Part shown: positions 10,466-21,228 of the stretch, piece after piece
How the letters are laid out: each line of letters begins with the position of its first letter
How positions within the stretch are numbered: position 1 is the stretch's first letter
Assembly: GCF_001653235.2 (NCBI RefSeq)
Contig: NC_035795.1
Location: 2,294,001 to 2,358,000 of the forward strand
Direction: 5' to 3'
DNA length: 64,000 nucleotides
Source of the DNA: Pochonia chlamydosporia 170
Taxonomy: Eukaryota; Ascomycota; Sordariomycetes; Hypocreales; Clavicipitaceae
The notes under the pieces: generated by a model
Database searches by the model: none
The model's input: only the letters and a program-made list of their open reading frames with translations
Told to the model about the DNA's origin: nothing
Made by a program: the position numbers and the translations under genes

Positions 10466-11743
10466 ATGGCAGAAGCAACCAGGACCAGTTTGCTCGCACA
10501 AATCGATAATGACCAAAAAGATCTTGTGCAAGCTACACAATTGCTAGTTCAGGCTGGCTCCCCCAATCCTCCAGGCGACGTGTCAAAGGCAGCCCAAGCA
10601 GCGGTCGGACTGATACACCAGGCGATTCCCTCCGCCATCGTCACCACACATGAGACTGCTCCAGGCATTGTCAACGTGGTTGCCGTCATCCAGGGCAACG
10701 GCGGTCCAGGAAAGCGACTGGTTTTCAATGGCCATCTAGATACATATCCATTCGGCGACGAGTCAAAATGGACACATGGGCCTCTAAGCGGAACACTGTC
10801 CGACGATGGCAAACGACTCTATGGCAGAGGCTCCTCAGACATGAAGGGTGGCATTGCGGCCGCGATTATTGCGTGCCGTGCTCTAGAGGCACACAAAGAC
10901 TCATGGGCTGGAGAGATTGTCATCGCCTTGGCTGGAGACGAAGAAACGATGGGCACTCTCGGCTCTGGATTTCTACTCGACAATGTCGATGCTGTCAAGT
11001 GTGACGCCATGATCTGTCCCGACGCAGGAAGTCCACTTGTTGTTAGAGTTGGCGAGAAGGGCTTGATCTGGGTCGAAATAAGCGCATCAGGTGTTCCTGC
11101 ACATGGTGCGCACGTACACAAGGGGGTCAATGGCATTGAGAGACTACTTGTGGCACTGCAACTGCTGAAAGGCTTAGAAAAGCTACCACCGAATGCCCCA
11201 AAGGAAGTAGACGAAGTTATAGCCGCGGCAAAAGGCGTGTCGGAGCCACTGGGCGGCATTGGGGAGCAGGATACTTTGCAACGGTTGACGGTGAATATCG
11301 GCACCATCAGTGGAGGAACGTCGCCAAACCTTGTTCCCGATGAAGCTCACGCGGCCGCTGACATTCGGCTTCCGATGGGCATAAGCACGGATGAGGTCAT
11401 TGAGCAACTCCACAGCGCACTGGATCCTCTAGAGGGCGTGTCGTTCAAAGTCACAAGGCAGTACGAACCATCGTGGACATCACCGTCGGAGGATATTGTG
11501 AGGTATTCTTTGGAAGCGGCCAGGTTCGTGGTTAGCCCACAGGCGATGCCCAATATGAGAGTAGGTGCGTCAGATTCAAGGTTATTTAGACAAAAGGGCA
11601 TCCCGACTGTGGTTGTAGGGTTGACACCTTACAATATGGGCGGTCCGGATGAGTACATTGCAACAGATGAGCTCGCCCAGGTCGCAAAGATCCATGCGCT
11701 CAGTGCGTGGCAGTTTTTGCAGCCTTCAGGAGAGGCTGAGTAG
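10466..11743 (+). CDS. M20 family metallopeptidase (ArgE/DapE/CPG2 type)
   Basis: Intronless, 425 residues from the ATG at 10466; the frame is open back to 10334, but that extension lacks family content and 10466 begins the conserved part. M20 enzymes are zinc exo- or amidohydrolases that cut dipeptides or N-acyl amino acids. Visible metal and catalytic motifs are GHLDT (His90, Asp92), GRGSSDMKGG (Asp125) and GDEETMG (Glu159/Glu160). A dimerisation-type lid follows (GEKGLIWVEISASGVPAHGA), with NIGTISGGTSPNLVPDEAHAAADIRLP after it. There is no signal peptide, so a cytosolic enzyme is likely. Near the C-terminus, where the last metal-ligand His is usually expected before a DEY-type segment, the protein reads PYNMGGPDEYI without His. 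The substrate is not deducible. Confidence 0.85.
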   Translation: MAEATRTSLLAQIDNDQKDLVQATQLLVQAGSPNPPGDVSKAAQAAVGLIHQAIPSAIVTTHETAPGIVNVVAVIQGNGGPGKRLVFNGHLDTYPFGDESKWTHGPLSGTLSDDGKRLYGRGSSDMKGGIAAAIIACRALEAHKDSWAGEIVIALAGDEETMGTLGSGFLLDNVDAVKCDAMICPDAGSPLVVRVGEKGLIWVEISASGVPAHGAHVHKGVNGIERLLVALQLLKGLEKLPPNAPKEVDEVIAAAKGVSEPLGGIGEQDTLQRLTVNIGTISGGTSPNLVPDEAHAAADIRLPMGISTDEVIEQLHSALDPLEGVSFKVTRQYEPSWTSPSEDIVRYSLEAARFVVSPQAMPNMRVGASDSRLFRQKGIPTVVVGLTPYNMGGPDEYIATDELAQVAKIHALSAWQFLQPSGEAE

Positions 11744-12400
11744 GTACCTTTGCCGCTTGGTTCAACAAGTATTTGCGTCAGCCTGCTCTCGTGTGCCCCG
11801 TCTTGTACTACAGCCAGACACACAGCCAGGGGTTATGGAATCTTGGCCAATCTACAGTATGGAGGATTCCAAATCTGGAAATGTGTCGACTGGGATGCAG
11901 GTCCCTTTCTCTGTTGAACAGTGTAAAAATAAGCCATCGGCTGTGTAAATGTTGGTCTGTCTATAAATAAGCACGGGCGACAAATCCGGCCAATTCCCGC
12001 TCAAAAGATGACATCAAAGGCGTCTCAGAAAAGATGACAGGCAGACAGACTGGCATGGTGGCGGGTGACAAATGAGATGAAAAGTCGCCGTGGCTGCCGA
12101 ATGGAGATGGCCGCATCCAAAAAGTGCCCGGTGTGTGGAATCTTGCATTTCTAAGGATTGGCTAATTTCCGATTACCAAAGCCCCACCTCGAAGCACGCC
12201 AGAAGCTTCCCTCATTTTAGCAACGGTCCTCGTCGTACTTAAACAAACGGCATCTTCAACTTTGGCTTTGTTGCCTCATCAAACAACGAAGCATTATCAC
12301 CTACAGGCACATTTACGCATACGCACACAACCGCGGACACAAATACCCGTAAACGCCAACTACAAGCAAAACACCAACCAACCCCGGTACAAAACCAAAA
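11744..12400. other. intergenic / thioredoxin promoter
   Basis: 657 bp between the peptidase stop and the thioredoxin start. The last 150 bp before the ATG is rich in CA/AC dinucleotides, as often seen in fungal 5' untranslated regions. No gene recognised. Confidence 0.5.
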
Positions 12401-12784
12401 ATGGCTCACGCAGCTCAATACATAAACTCCACCGAGGAACTCCAAACGCTCCTCTCCTCAACAACCTACGTCGCCGTCGACTTCTTCGCCGACTGGTGTC
12501 CTCCTTGCAAGACCATCGCCCCCGTCTTTGAGAACCTAGCCTCCAAGCACAGCAAACCGGGCTACCTGGCCTTTGCCAAGGTCAATGTAGACAAGGTGCA
12601 GGAGCTAGCGCAGATCTACCGCATCACCGCCATGCCAACGTTTTTGTTCTTCAAGGACGGCAAGCAAGTTGCTGTCAATGGACAGGCAATGATCCAGGGC
12701 GCTGACCCGAGGTCGTTGGGTGCCGCGGCAGAGAAGCTGGGCGGTCTGGCGGCTAAGAAGGCCGAGGAGGCGGCGCAGGAATAG
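12401..12784 (+). CDS. thioredoxin with WCPPC active site
   Basis: Intronless, 127 residues, a cytosolic thioredoxin-fold protein that reduces disulfides using electrons from thioredoxin reductase. The fold is clear: VAVDFFADWCPPCKTIAP with the redox pair Cys33/Cys36, FAKVNVDKVQELAQIYRI, and the cis-proline segment TAMPTFLFFKDG. Canonical thioredoxins have WCGPC; here Gly is replaced by Pro, which is expected to change redox potential or partner choice. The C-terminus carries an extra alanine/lysine/glutamate-rich helix (AAEKLGGLAAKKAEEAAQE) beyond the usual ~105 residues. No targeting signal is seen. The gene converges with ferric reductase 1, 206 bp away. Confidence 0.9.
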   Translation: MAHAAQYINSTEELQTLLSSTTYVAVDFFADWCPPCKTIAPVFENLASKHSKPGYLAFAKVNVDKVQELAQIYRITAMPTFLFFKDGKQVAVNGQAMIQGADPRSLGAAAEKLGGLAAKKAEEAAQE

Positions 12785-12990
12785 AAGTTCACATTTCACA
12801 TTGGGTGGAAGGGCTGTTGGATGATGGTTTTGTGTGTCCGCCGGCGGCTTCTTTGGTGAAGCGGGTGGAATGGAATGATTTAGTAGCATAGCATTGCATT
12901 GTTTAGGACGAAATTCACGACTATTCTTACAAACCTTGGCGTAAATGTAGAGTGTATTCTTGTATATGCTGTCGTAAATCATGTCTAATG

Positions 12991-15385
12991 CTACCATCTA
13001 AAACTCTCCTCAAAATACTCTATTTGACACCCAAACAAATCCAAAGCCTCAACCACGGCCCGTCTAGCATCATCTGCCATCTTTGCAGGACCGCAAGCCA
13101 CGACAGCGACACTCTGCTCGCCTGCTTTCTCTGCCGCCGCAAGAATAATCCCTCTTGCGTTTGGCCGTCTATAATGCCGCGACACTGTAGACGGTATATC
13201 CGCGGTAATGTTCCTCTCCGTCTCTGCCGAGAAGTACAAGTCAATGCTAAAGCTTGAATCACCAACCGCAACCCCCATGTCATTCGAAAGAACACTCGCT
13301 GCAAACTCTGGCTCTCGTACCGCCCAGTGAAGCTGAACAGACCTGCTGCCCCCAGTCAACATGCCCAGGTACGACATGGGCACGACAACACCACTACCTC
13401 CCACCACAAACACAACCTGATCAAATAGATGGAGTGGTTGGCTATGTCCATAGGGTCCGTCCACGAGCACCCGCATGGACGCTGGCTCGGGCCATGCCCC
13501 CGCAGCCAGATTGCGTAATCGGCCAGTGAAGCTATCATATGGTCTAATGAGAAATGTCAAAAGCTTGGACTTTGCTTTATCCACATCTTGTTCCTCTGCG
13601 TCGACGACATCCGACTCCAAAAGAGGGACTTGTTCGCCAAACGTTTTTACCGGCGAGGTCCCGTCTAAAACGGACGCCACGGTGAACGGGTGGCTTTCCC
13701 AGAATCGCTGGTCGTCAATTACAGAGAGGTAGTAGTATGTTCCTGGGCTGACGTTGTACGCGTTGAAACAACAGGGTACTTCGAGGCGCACGATGTTGGT
13801 GGAGGAGTTGTACGTGGCGGTTGCGATGGTCGGTTTGAGAGTTGGGTTGAAGAAGAACATGCGCATGACGCGGAGGACTCGGTCGAATAGCCATATGAAT
13901 ACGGGGACCCAAAAGAGGCCGTCGTATTGGCCGTCGAAGATGGATACATGACTGCGTGGGTTAGTGATGATTTTGTGAAAGACTGGACGAGAAACGTACC
14001 CCAGCATGGTGACGAGAATTACGATGGACATGCCAATGTGTAGGATCAGGAAGAGTTCGTATTTTTGCCGTCGCAGCCAGTAGATTGAGCAGGCTACTAA
14101 TGCGCACATGAGGACCGTGGCCTATAAATCGTCAGTAGGATTCAGCATCTTGCGCGAGGGACGTACCACTTCGCCTACTACCCAGAACATTTGCGTCCAC
14201 CACCAAGCGAAATATGTCCATCCTCCTTCTACATAGAGTCAGCAATTAGTCAAATTGCTTGAGAGGGGCATACCTTTTAGAATGAGCACCGTATACCCAA
14301 CCGAGTGGATGACAGCTTGTAGGGTCGCAATCCGCGCCACCCACCGATGGAAGTTGTTATATGTACCGAAATCCCATCCCGTAAGCCAAATGGCAAAGTT
14401 GTTACGCATGCCAAACAGCCATATGATGGGGAAGTTGGCAAATGAAATAATACCCGTTCGATCGGAAACATAACGCAGCCATTGCTTCGTTTGGGTTGGG
14501 AAACTGTGCGTGTTAGTTGGGTTGGCTAGTTGGAGCGGCAATACGTACTAGAGATTGACTGGTGTGATTTTGTATCCGTGTATACTGTATATGATGTTGA
14601 GGATGGTAAATGCGAGGATTGTTAATGTTTGAATTCGCGGGGGAATGGTTCCGCACCATACTTCTGTTGCGGATTTGTAGCCGAATGTGGCTGGGATGAG
14701 GAGCCGTTTCTTCATCCATGTTATTGATTCAGAGGGATGGCTGTTGTACAGACGATATGTCTTGAGGAGGCGGATGAAGAAGAGGATTATCCTGTTTGCG
14801 AGTCCGATGGCTACCACGACAACCCAAAACGCAATCATGGCGAAGCCGTACAAGAAGTGATGATGGTTTACATATTCAACCGCATCCTATCCACATTAGC
14901 AAGACTTCTTCACCGTGAAATGAACTCCTTACCAGTGTATCAAACCACGCTTTATAAAGTTCAAACGCAGGCACGACAACCTCATTCATCGTCTCTCCAG
15001 GGCCAAACGTCTCGTAAAGCTTAATATGTCGCAGTCTCTCGATATCCCCAGCCGTATAGTTCGACACAACAGAAATGGGAGGCAGTCCACCCGCCCCTAA
15101 CCCAACACACGTCTCATTCAAGATGGCAACCTCATCGGCTCTAAGTCCGGTCTCACAAAACGCCTCCAAGCACAGGTACATGGACGTCACGGCCCGTCGG
15201 CTTCGACATATCTCCTCCGCTGATTTTGAAGAAGACAGATCGTCGTCCGCAAATCGTACCGGCGCCAAGGCATTCTGACACGACTGAAGACAAAGATCTG
15301 CATAGTTCTTGGGCGCTTTGGCAGCCGCAAGCCAGCAGAGGAGGCACCAGCACAGCGCTGATGCCAGACGAGCCGTCGGAATCAT
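12991..15385 (-). CDS. ferric reductase 1 (FRE family)
   Basis: Six exons on the minus strand: 14933..15385, 14549..14886, 14274..14503, 14167..14228, 14000..14121, 12991..13951, giving 721 residues. A signal peptide (ending WLAAAKA) leads to a cysteine-bearing ectodomain ([18 protein letters not shown]) and then about seven membrane helices. Heme-type histidines occur in [23 protein letters not shown] and LGHVS. The cytosolic end has an FAD motif HPFTVAS and the NAD(P) motifs [12 protein letters not shown] and [15 protein letters not shown]. Such flavocytochromes reduce extracellular Fe(III) or Cu(II) at the plasma membrane for uptake. A second FRE gene lies 228 bp upstream on the same strand, and a perfect ATCTGATAA site sits about 100 bp before this ATG, suggesting iron repression. 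Confidence 0.9.
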
Positions 15386-15482
15386 CTCATCTGTCCTGCC
15401 GGCTTCAAACGTCGCTTTCGAAGGTGAAAATGCACTGGGGACATGCGCCTTTTAGTTCTGGCCATCAGCTCGGCGAAAAGTC

Positions 15483-15491
15483 ATCTGATAA
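15483..15491 (+). promoter_or_regulatory. putative iron-responsive GATA (SreA/SRE-type) site
   Basis: ATCTGATAA is an exact match to the published fungal siderophore-repressor consensus ATCWGATAA. It is followed by a second GATAA at 15496..15500. Both lie 98-116 bp upstream of the ferric reductase 1 ATG (15385, minus strand), in the short spacer between the two reductase genes. Function is inferred from position and target class. Confidence 0.55.
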
Positions 15492-15613
15492 GATTGATAA
15501 GCGCCCCACATCGCGACCCTTGCACATCGGGTGAGACAAAGGGTTTCGACTGTTTCGGATCTAACAATGGCATTTATGTTTGAAGATGTGATTTTAGATG
15601 TTTTCTAACTAAT

Positions 15614-17909
15614 TTACCAGCTAAATGTTTCGTCTATGAGAATAATACCCCTTTTTGTTGCTGAAGTTTTACCAAGACTGCAGATGTGGTTTCTTACATC
15701 GTCAGCCATGCCTGGCGGTCCACAGACGATAACTCCGATCGGACCCCGGTCTTGAGGTCCACATGACATGGTCAGCTCTTCTGTCAGGATGGAGGAAACG
15801 TCCATCCGTGAGCCAATGTGAGTCTCTATGTCTACTGTGGCGGGCAGACGGTTCATTTCGTCTTTGAACACTGCTTCCAGGCTGTGATTCCGGATGCCCC
15901 AACAGAGTCTGGCCGGTCTATTCACATGTTTATGGAGAATGGGCAAGACGCCGCTGAGACCAACGCCACCTGCTATGCAGAGTATCCTCGTGCACTGGGA
16001 GAGCTGATTCCCAGACGACGAGTGATACGATCCTTCGAGGAAAACGGGGATTCGGATCGGGCCGTTGGCCGCAGAAACTCTGGCTGCGAGACGAGCTGTC
16101 ATGCCTGATCGAACTCGAACCGCAATGTTGACTTTGGCTGCACTGCCAGATACATTTCTCGCCTCAGATGCAGTCAGGCAAGTCTCGCCAGCCATGATAC
16201 TTGCTTTGACGGCCTTTTCCGCATCCCCCACCTCATCTGAACTGTTCCCAGGATCTGACACCGTCGAGAACGAAGACGCAATCGAGAATGGATGGTTCTC
16301 CCAAACCCGCCACGAAAGAGTCGGAAAATAAAGGTACGCGACTCCCTCTGCAAAGACGTTCTCAATCTCAACGCGGAGATAATCCCCACCGGAGTCTTCA
16401 ACAGGAGAAACAACCGCATTCTTCATACCTGTCATACCAGCACGCAACAATCTTGCCAAACGCTCGAGAATCCACACTGTAACAGCGACGAATGCCCAAA
16501 TCTCATAACCCCAGTTATACTTGTACAATTCCCAAATATGATAGTAATACCCGACGATGAAAAACACCACCAAAACCTGATGGGTGCACAAGAATACTTC
16601 GTATGCCTTTTGTCGCACAATAAGCAGGGAGCATGGCCACAACGCCGTGGCGCAAACTGTCGCGACTATTCCCCAGATCCAGTACTTCTTTGCTGCCTCC
16701 TCCGCGTACGTCCCGTCCAAGGCGTAGTACACCCACAGCATGATGGAATGGAGGATGGTGTGGAAGATGGTCCAGTATCCGAGCCACCTGTGCAGTAGGA
16801 CGTACGTGTCGTATGGCCAGTCGGTCAGCCAGAGGAGGATGTTGTTGCGGGCCGAGAATACGAAGAGGGCTACCAAGTTTCCCATGGCGAGGTTGCCTGC
16901 CCTGTTGCCGATGGTGCTTATTTCCATGTCTTTCATCGTTGCGAATACGCTCTGTGGGAAGAGTGCGGTGTAAGGGGCTAGCAGGAAGACTATGTTGAGC
17001 ACTGATATGAGGATGATATAGAGTGTCTGTCCGCGGGTGGGCATCAGACCTCCTCCGATGTATTTGGCGACGGGTTCACGGTGGGATTTTCCCAACACGG
17101 GAGGCTCTATGAGGATCGAGTTGATCCATAACCATGTGCGGCTGCGATTAAGTCCCGGGACGAAGCGTAGCAAGGATAAGAGGACTGGCATGAGGAGCGC
17201 TACCACTGCGACGACAAGACTATCAGGAATGTTAGCACCATAAAGTACGTAGCTGTAGCTTTACTCACGTATATGTCGCATGTCCGGTTTCGTTGGCTTC
17301 AAAGCCTTTTAGACCATTATAGTTCTTTTGCCAGTCTGCTTTTCTCACCACACTTGTAACGTTCAGAGGAGCCTTGGCCCTGATGGTCGGTAATGTGCTG
17401 TTTGTGTCCATCTCCATTTGTTCATCTTCAGAGCCAGAACTGCTACCATGTCGACGCTGTAACTGCCTTTTATGACCGCCAGTTGAAGCTGTCCCATTGT
17501 GACTCGTGCTGTTCTTCTCGTCCATGCGAGCCTGGCGAAGAGCTTCACCATACGACATACCTGGCGTCCAAGCGAAATTTGCAACAGTTCCAGAAGCTAG
17601 ATGCGACTCCCAGTATCTCTCAATTTTGGCAAGCGAAGGATGGTCAAACTGGCTACAGTAGGAGTTGATGCACAAGGCCAAGGTACGCAGGAAAGCCTGG
17701 TCAGTCGTGTAGCATTCAGGTGGTGTTTTGGCGCCCTTTTCCTTTGTCGTACAAAGTAATGGGCAGGATGCGATGACTGCACGGCAAGCAAATGCGCATG
17801 TTGGATTGTACATTGTCTTGCCTAGGCCTATCATTCCCGTGCCGTCAGCGGTGCTGAGGTGTATGTTGGCCAACAAGACCAGCCCGTAGGCGGCCCATTT
17901 AGACATCAT
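15614..17909 (-). CDS. ferric reductase 2 (FRE family)
   Basis: Two exons on the minus strand, 17269..17909 and 15614..17219, joined by a 49-nt intron, giving 748 residues. A signal peptide ends near LSTADG. The ectodomain has NPTCAFACRAVIASCPLLC and a second pair CINSYC, as in ferric reductase 1, then a low-complexity Ser/His/Arg-rich stretch. The membrane part carries LLHRWLGYWTIFHTILHS and FLCTHQVLVVF...YYYHIW, the expected heme-ligating histidines. The C-terminal oxidoreductase part has HPFSIAS (FAD), GGVGLSGVLPIL and VCGPPGMADDV (NAD(P)). It is a tandem paralog of ferric reductase 1 but keeps only one intron to its six exons, so the duplication is old or intron loss has occurred. No perfect iron-GATA site was seen in its own 700-bp upstream region. 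Confidence 0.9.
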
Positions 17910-18623
17910 TGTTGAAAGTAGAGGTCGATTTTGCTCGAACCAGCCGATTGGACTTGTAGAACAAAAATGGCCGTGTTGCTACACGAGCTGTAAAATTTTC
18001 GAGGCCGTGTTCGCGAGATAGGGCTGGCATATTGGCACCCGGCGAAGTTGTGAATATAAAGGGATTGCCAAGACGGTTTAATCTGGTGGCGTATATATTT
18101 TCTTGCTCATTTTCGCTCAGGATATGCGCACAATATATATGCCAAGTCAAACAGGCTGGGTCTGGCCCCACGTTCAGGATGTCAACGAGATATGCTGGTC
18201 ATGAAGCTGTCCTGACAGCGAATGAGCCTGATGAAAATGGGAATGACCACTGGTGAATCAATGGATGGTAGTTGGGCTTTTCATCTTGTACGACTGCTAT
18301 TAGTTCAAGGTGGTACAGAATATGTATGGGTGACGAAACAACTGGCATGTCTACGTTACACATACCTTGTTAGCTCCATTTCATTTTCCGATGGTAATGC
18401 TTGAGCTACGAATTATTTAGCTGTGAGTTTCAAATACTTGTACCACAATGAAATCTGACTTTGGACATGTTGCACTTCACTGCTGGAGATTGAGTCGAGT
18501 GTTGGCATGGTGATGCCCGCCGTAGTGTTCAAGAATGGCTATAATTACCCATTGTAGCAGCTTAGACACCTCGATCTCCTTTGGAACAAATTATTCTGGA
18601 ACTGGGTCGCAGTGGTAGTTCTG
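17910..18623. other. intergenic / ferric reductase 2 upstream region
   Basis: 714 bp between ferric reductase 2 and the E2 gene's stop codon. AT-rich runs and one TATATATTTT near 18093 are present; no gene recognised. Confidence 0.5.
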
Positions 18624-19318
18624 CTAGCCATGCCCATACAAAGCCGTCCACTCTCTAGCCATGTCTTCATACTTCTGCCTGTCCGACTTGAACAAGCTCG
18701 TAATATCTGGTTCCAACTCATTTCCTTCTTCTGGTTCTTTCAAAACCGACGCAATACCCTCCAGAACTGTAGACGTCAAATCGTATCAGCATTTCTTCTT
18801 CTCAGGATGCATCTGCTATTGTGCGTACCCCGCCTTATGGTCATGGCAGGCGACCACTTGTCCATGAGTATTTCGGCGCAAATAACGCCCTTGAAGCTAA
18901 TGTTTACATGGTATATTTTGGTGTTAAATCGTACTCTAGGTTCTTTGAACGGATAGTTGGTGGGAAAGGTAATGTCAATGAGGAACTTTCCCCCAGCGTA
19001 TGGTGAGGCCTCCTACTGAAGGTTAGTCGCACAACATGGTAGAGGAAATAATAGAGGATTTCACTGGTCCAAATAGTGTCGCCTTCCAATGGAACTAAGA
19101 GCCTGTCAGTATTCCCTGGATAAGGACTATTTCTAAGGATAGTGGTGTGTCTAGAGTAATACCCTGGGGCTCACTTACGGTGTTCTCATCGTCAGGGTCA
19201 ATTCTGAACGCCTCTGAAGGACTGCTAAAGATAAATTAGATTCAGTCGGTAGCAATTTATGGTGGAAGTCTGACGAAGTTATGTCTTCCAACTCCTTACT
19301 GATGCGTTTGAGGGCCAT
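18624..19318 (-). CDS. ubiquitin-conjugating enzyme E2, UBC4/UbcH5-like, micro-exon gene
   Basis: Five exons on the minus strand: 19275..19318, 19179..19224, 19065..19094, 18829..19012, 18624..18766. The exons of 44, 46 and 30 nt hide the protein from simple frame scans. Every junction restores frame and the sum is 447 nt, 148 residues, the same length as UBC4/UbcH5. Recognisable parts are MALKRISKEL, FHWKATLFGPEASPYAGGKF, DITFPTNYPFKEPRVRF, and MDKWSPAMT. The catalytic cysteine falls exactly at residue 85 (GVICAEIL) and the HPN triad is at 75-77 but reads HVN. E2 enzymes carry ubiquitin from E1 to substrates or E3 ligases. The acidic loop near residue 117, usually DDPLVPEI-like, is NELEPDI. 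It is a diverged paralog, perhaps specialised. The first donor (GTCAGA) is the weakest signal. Confidence 0.82.
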
Positions 19319-19747
19319 TTCAAGTGACGGTGACGATGATGAGTGAAATGGTGATGGTGTGAGACAAAGGCGCATGCATCTGTGGGTCGTAGATGTTAAT
19401 TTCGGGTTGCAAGGCGATAGGCGACCAACGGCGTCAAATGTTGATATTTCATGAATAGTCTCTCCTCCTGTAACATTCCGGGCCACCCAGCAAGGTCTTT
19501 TTCGGTAAATACATTCGTAAAAGCATGAACTCAATAATACGCCACGTGCCAAATTACAATGGGCTCATTTAAGCTTATTATTAAAGTGGCTGGTCCAGAT
19601 TGAGACAATTAGAGCACGTTACGGAGTATTATGGCATGAAACTGCATCCACTCCAGCGCCAAGATCACCACATTTCAAGCCCATGTGAAGAGTGTGCAAG
19701 ACTCAATTGACACCTGATGCTTCGCAATTCCATCCCAGTGCATCACC
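19319..19747. other. intergenic, no gene seen
   Basis: 429 bp between the E2 start and the dehydrogenase stop. A 125-residue frame across 19175..19552 is explained by E2 exons 1-2 plus noise. Confidence 0.5.
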
Positions 19748-20855
19748 CTAATACATCGTCTTCTTCAGTTCCTTCCCTGCAGACCATCTCAACAAATCAT
19801 CCACCTGTTGCTCATAAAACCCATTGATACTCCTCTCCTCCACATACGCAACATGCGGCGTAACAAGCACCTGGCTCTTCCCATTCGTGCCCCAATCCGA
19901 ATTCCGCCATTCACTATCCTTAGGAAGCGGTTCCAAGTCAAAAACATCCAACGCAGCACCTCTAATCTTGCCGGCCTTGAGAATATCAAGCAGATCCTTC
20001 TCCACGACCAATGGCCCCCGCGACGTATTCACAAAGAATGAAGATGGCTTCATCTTCGACAGATCCGCTTCCGTGATTAAGCCCCGCGACCTGTCTGACA
20101 GGACTAAATGAACGCTGACCACGTCTGCGGTGCTAAACAACTCCTCGCGACTGACGGCTTTGAACGTCTTCTCGCCATCGCTCTGTTCAACTGGTAATCC
20201 CTGCTCTTTGGCCTGCGCATCCGCCGCTTCCTGAGTCAAATTGGTGCTCCATGCGATAATCTTCATGCCAAATGCCAGACTCATGATGCGTGCAACAGAG
20301 CCGCCAAGGCGTCCTAGACCAACTAAGCCGAGTGTTTTCCCTGACACGCCTGTGACAAATGTTGTTTGCCAGCCGCCCGCCTTTACAGCTGCGTCATTCT
20401 GCGCGACGTTTCTCGTCACTCCGAGAATCATGGTGATGATGTGTTCGGTGGTACTGTCCACTGGGCCAAGTTTGTCATCCGTGGTCGCTGTGACGGGTAT
20501 GCCACGCCTTTGAGCGGCCTCCATGTCAATTGCTTTGTTGCGATGGCCACAACTCAGGATCAGTTGGAGGTTAGGTAGCTGGTTGATCAGCTCTGCTGGG
20601 AGGGGCGTTCGTTCCCTCATTGTAGCTGATGTTGTTAGTTTGTGGTGGTGGAAGTGGTGAATGGTGCTCACATATGACTTGGAATGGCTCTAATCGTTTA
20701 ACAATCTCATATTTGACGGCTTGTGGTGTGTCTGGGTGGTTGTACGGTAAGAGAGTATCATCGAAGGCTGTCACGGTGTAGTTGGAGTCGAGTTTGCTAA
20801 AGTGAGGGCGTGCGAAGCCTTGGTAGTCGTCTAGAATAGCTACTTTTATTGCCAT
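19748..20855 (-). CDS. D-isomer-specific 2-hydroxyacid dehydrogenase
   Basis: Two exons on the minus strand, 20672..20855 and 19748..20625, giving 353 residues. The start at 20855 (MAIKVAILDDYQGFA) is preferred to an upstream ATG at 20945. The Rossmann motif is GLVGLGRLGGSVARI; the catalytic set is Arg in NTSRGPLVVE, a Glu around FDLEPLP, and His in TPHVAYVEE. The family reduces 2-keto acids or oxidises D-2-hydroxyacids with NAD(P), including phosphoglycerate-dehydrogenase-like and glyoxylate-reductase-like members. The substrate is not deducible. The short intron (46 nt) between VI and STMRE has CTAAC as branch point. There is no targeting signal, so the enzyme is likely cytosolic. Confidence 0.88.
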
Positions 20856-21013
20856 TTTGTCAATTGATGTTTGCGTGTAGTAATTGAGCTTCAAACGTAT
20901 GGTTACAGTTATTGGTGTTCTGATTGTATATATATCACTTGTCATTGGTAAGCAAGGTGAGTGAGGTCTCGGATGATGTCGCCATTTCCGATAGTGCGAT
21001 CGGATGTGCGAGC

Positions 21014-21040
21014 ACTGTGTGACTGTGTGACTGTGTGACT
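21014..21040 (+). repeat. short tandem repeat (ACTGTGTG)3.4
   Basis: Three full copies and a partial fourth of an 8-bp unit in the spacer between two dehydrogenase genes. Likely a small microsatellite, about 160 bp upstream of the 2-hydroxyacid dehydrogenase start. Confidence 0.7.
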
Positions 21041-21228
21041 TTGCCGATTCGGGCCCGCTGGTTCAGTTACTTACACGCAATGACATTTTTAATTCAAATT
21101 CAAATAGTATTCTGTGTATTTGTAATACTTTCATTTGTCTATCGTACATTCTTGCGTTCCATTATCTAGACGTGGCTCTTATCAGAACCAGACCCGTGGT
21201 CCGTCAGCAGACCTCCATAGAAAGCAGA

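Noticed and set aside
18612..18956. 114-residue plus-strand frame
   Set aside because: Antisense to the E2 exons; no domain.
19175..19552. 125-residue minus-strand frame as a gene
   Set aside because: Its recognisable part is only E2 exon 1; the spliced E2 model explains it better.
21014..21040. ACTGTGTG tandem repeat as a regulatory array
   Set aside because: Only 3.4 copies; an ordinary microsatellite is the simpler reading.
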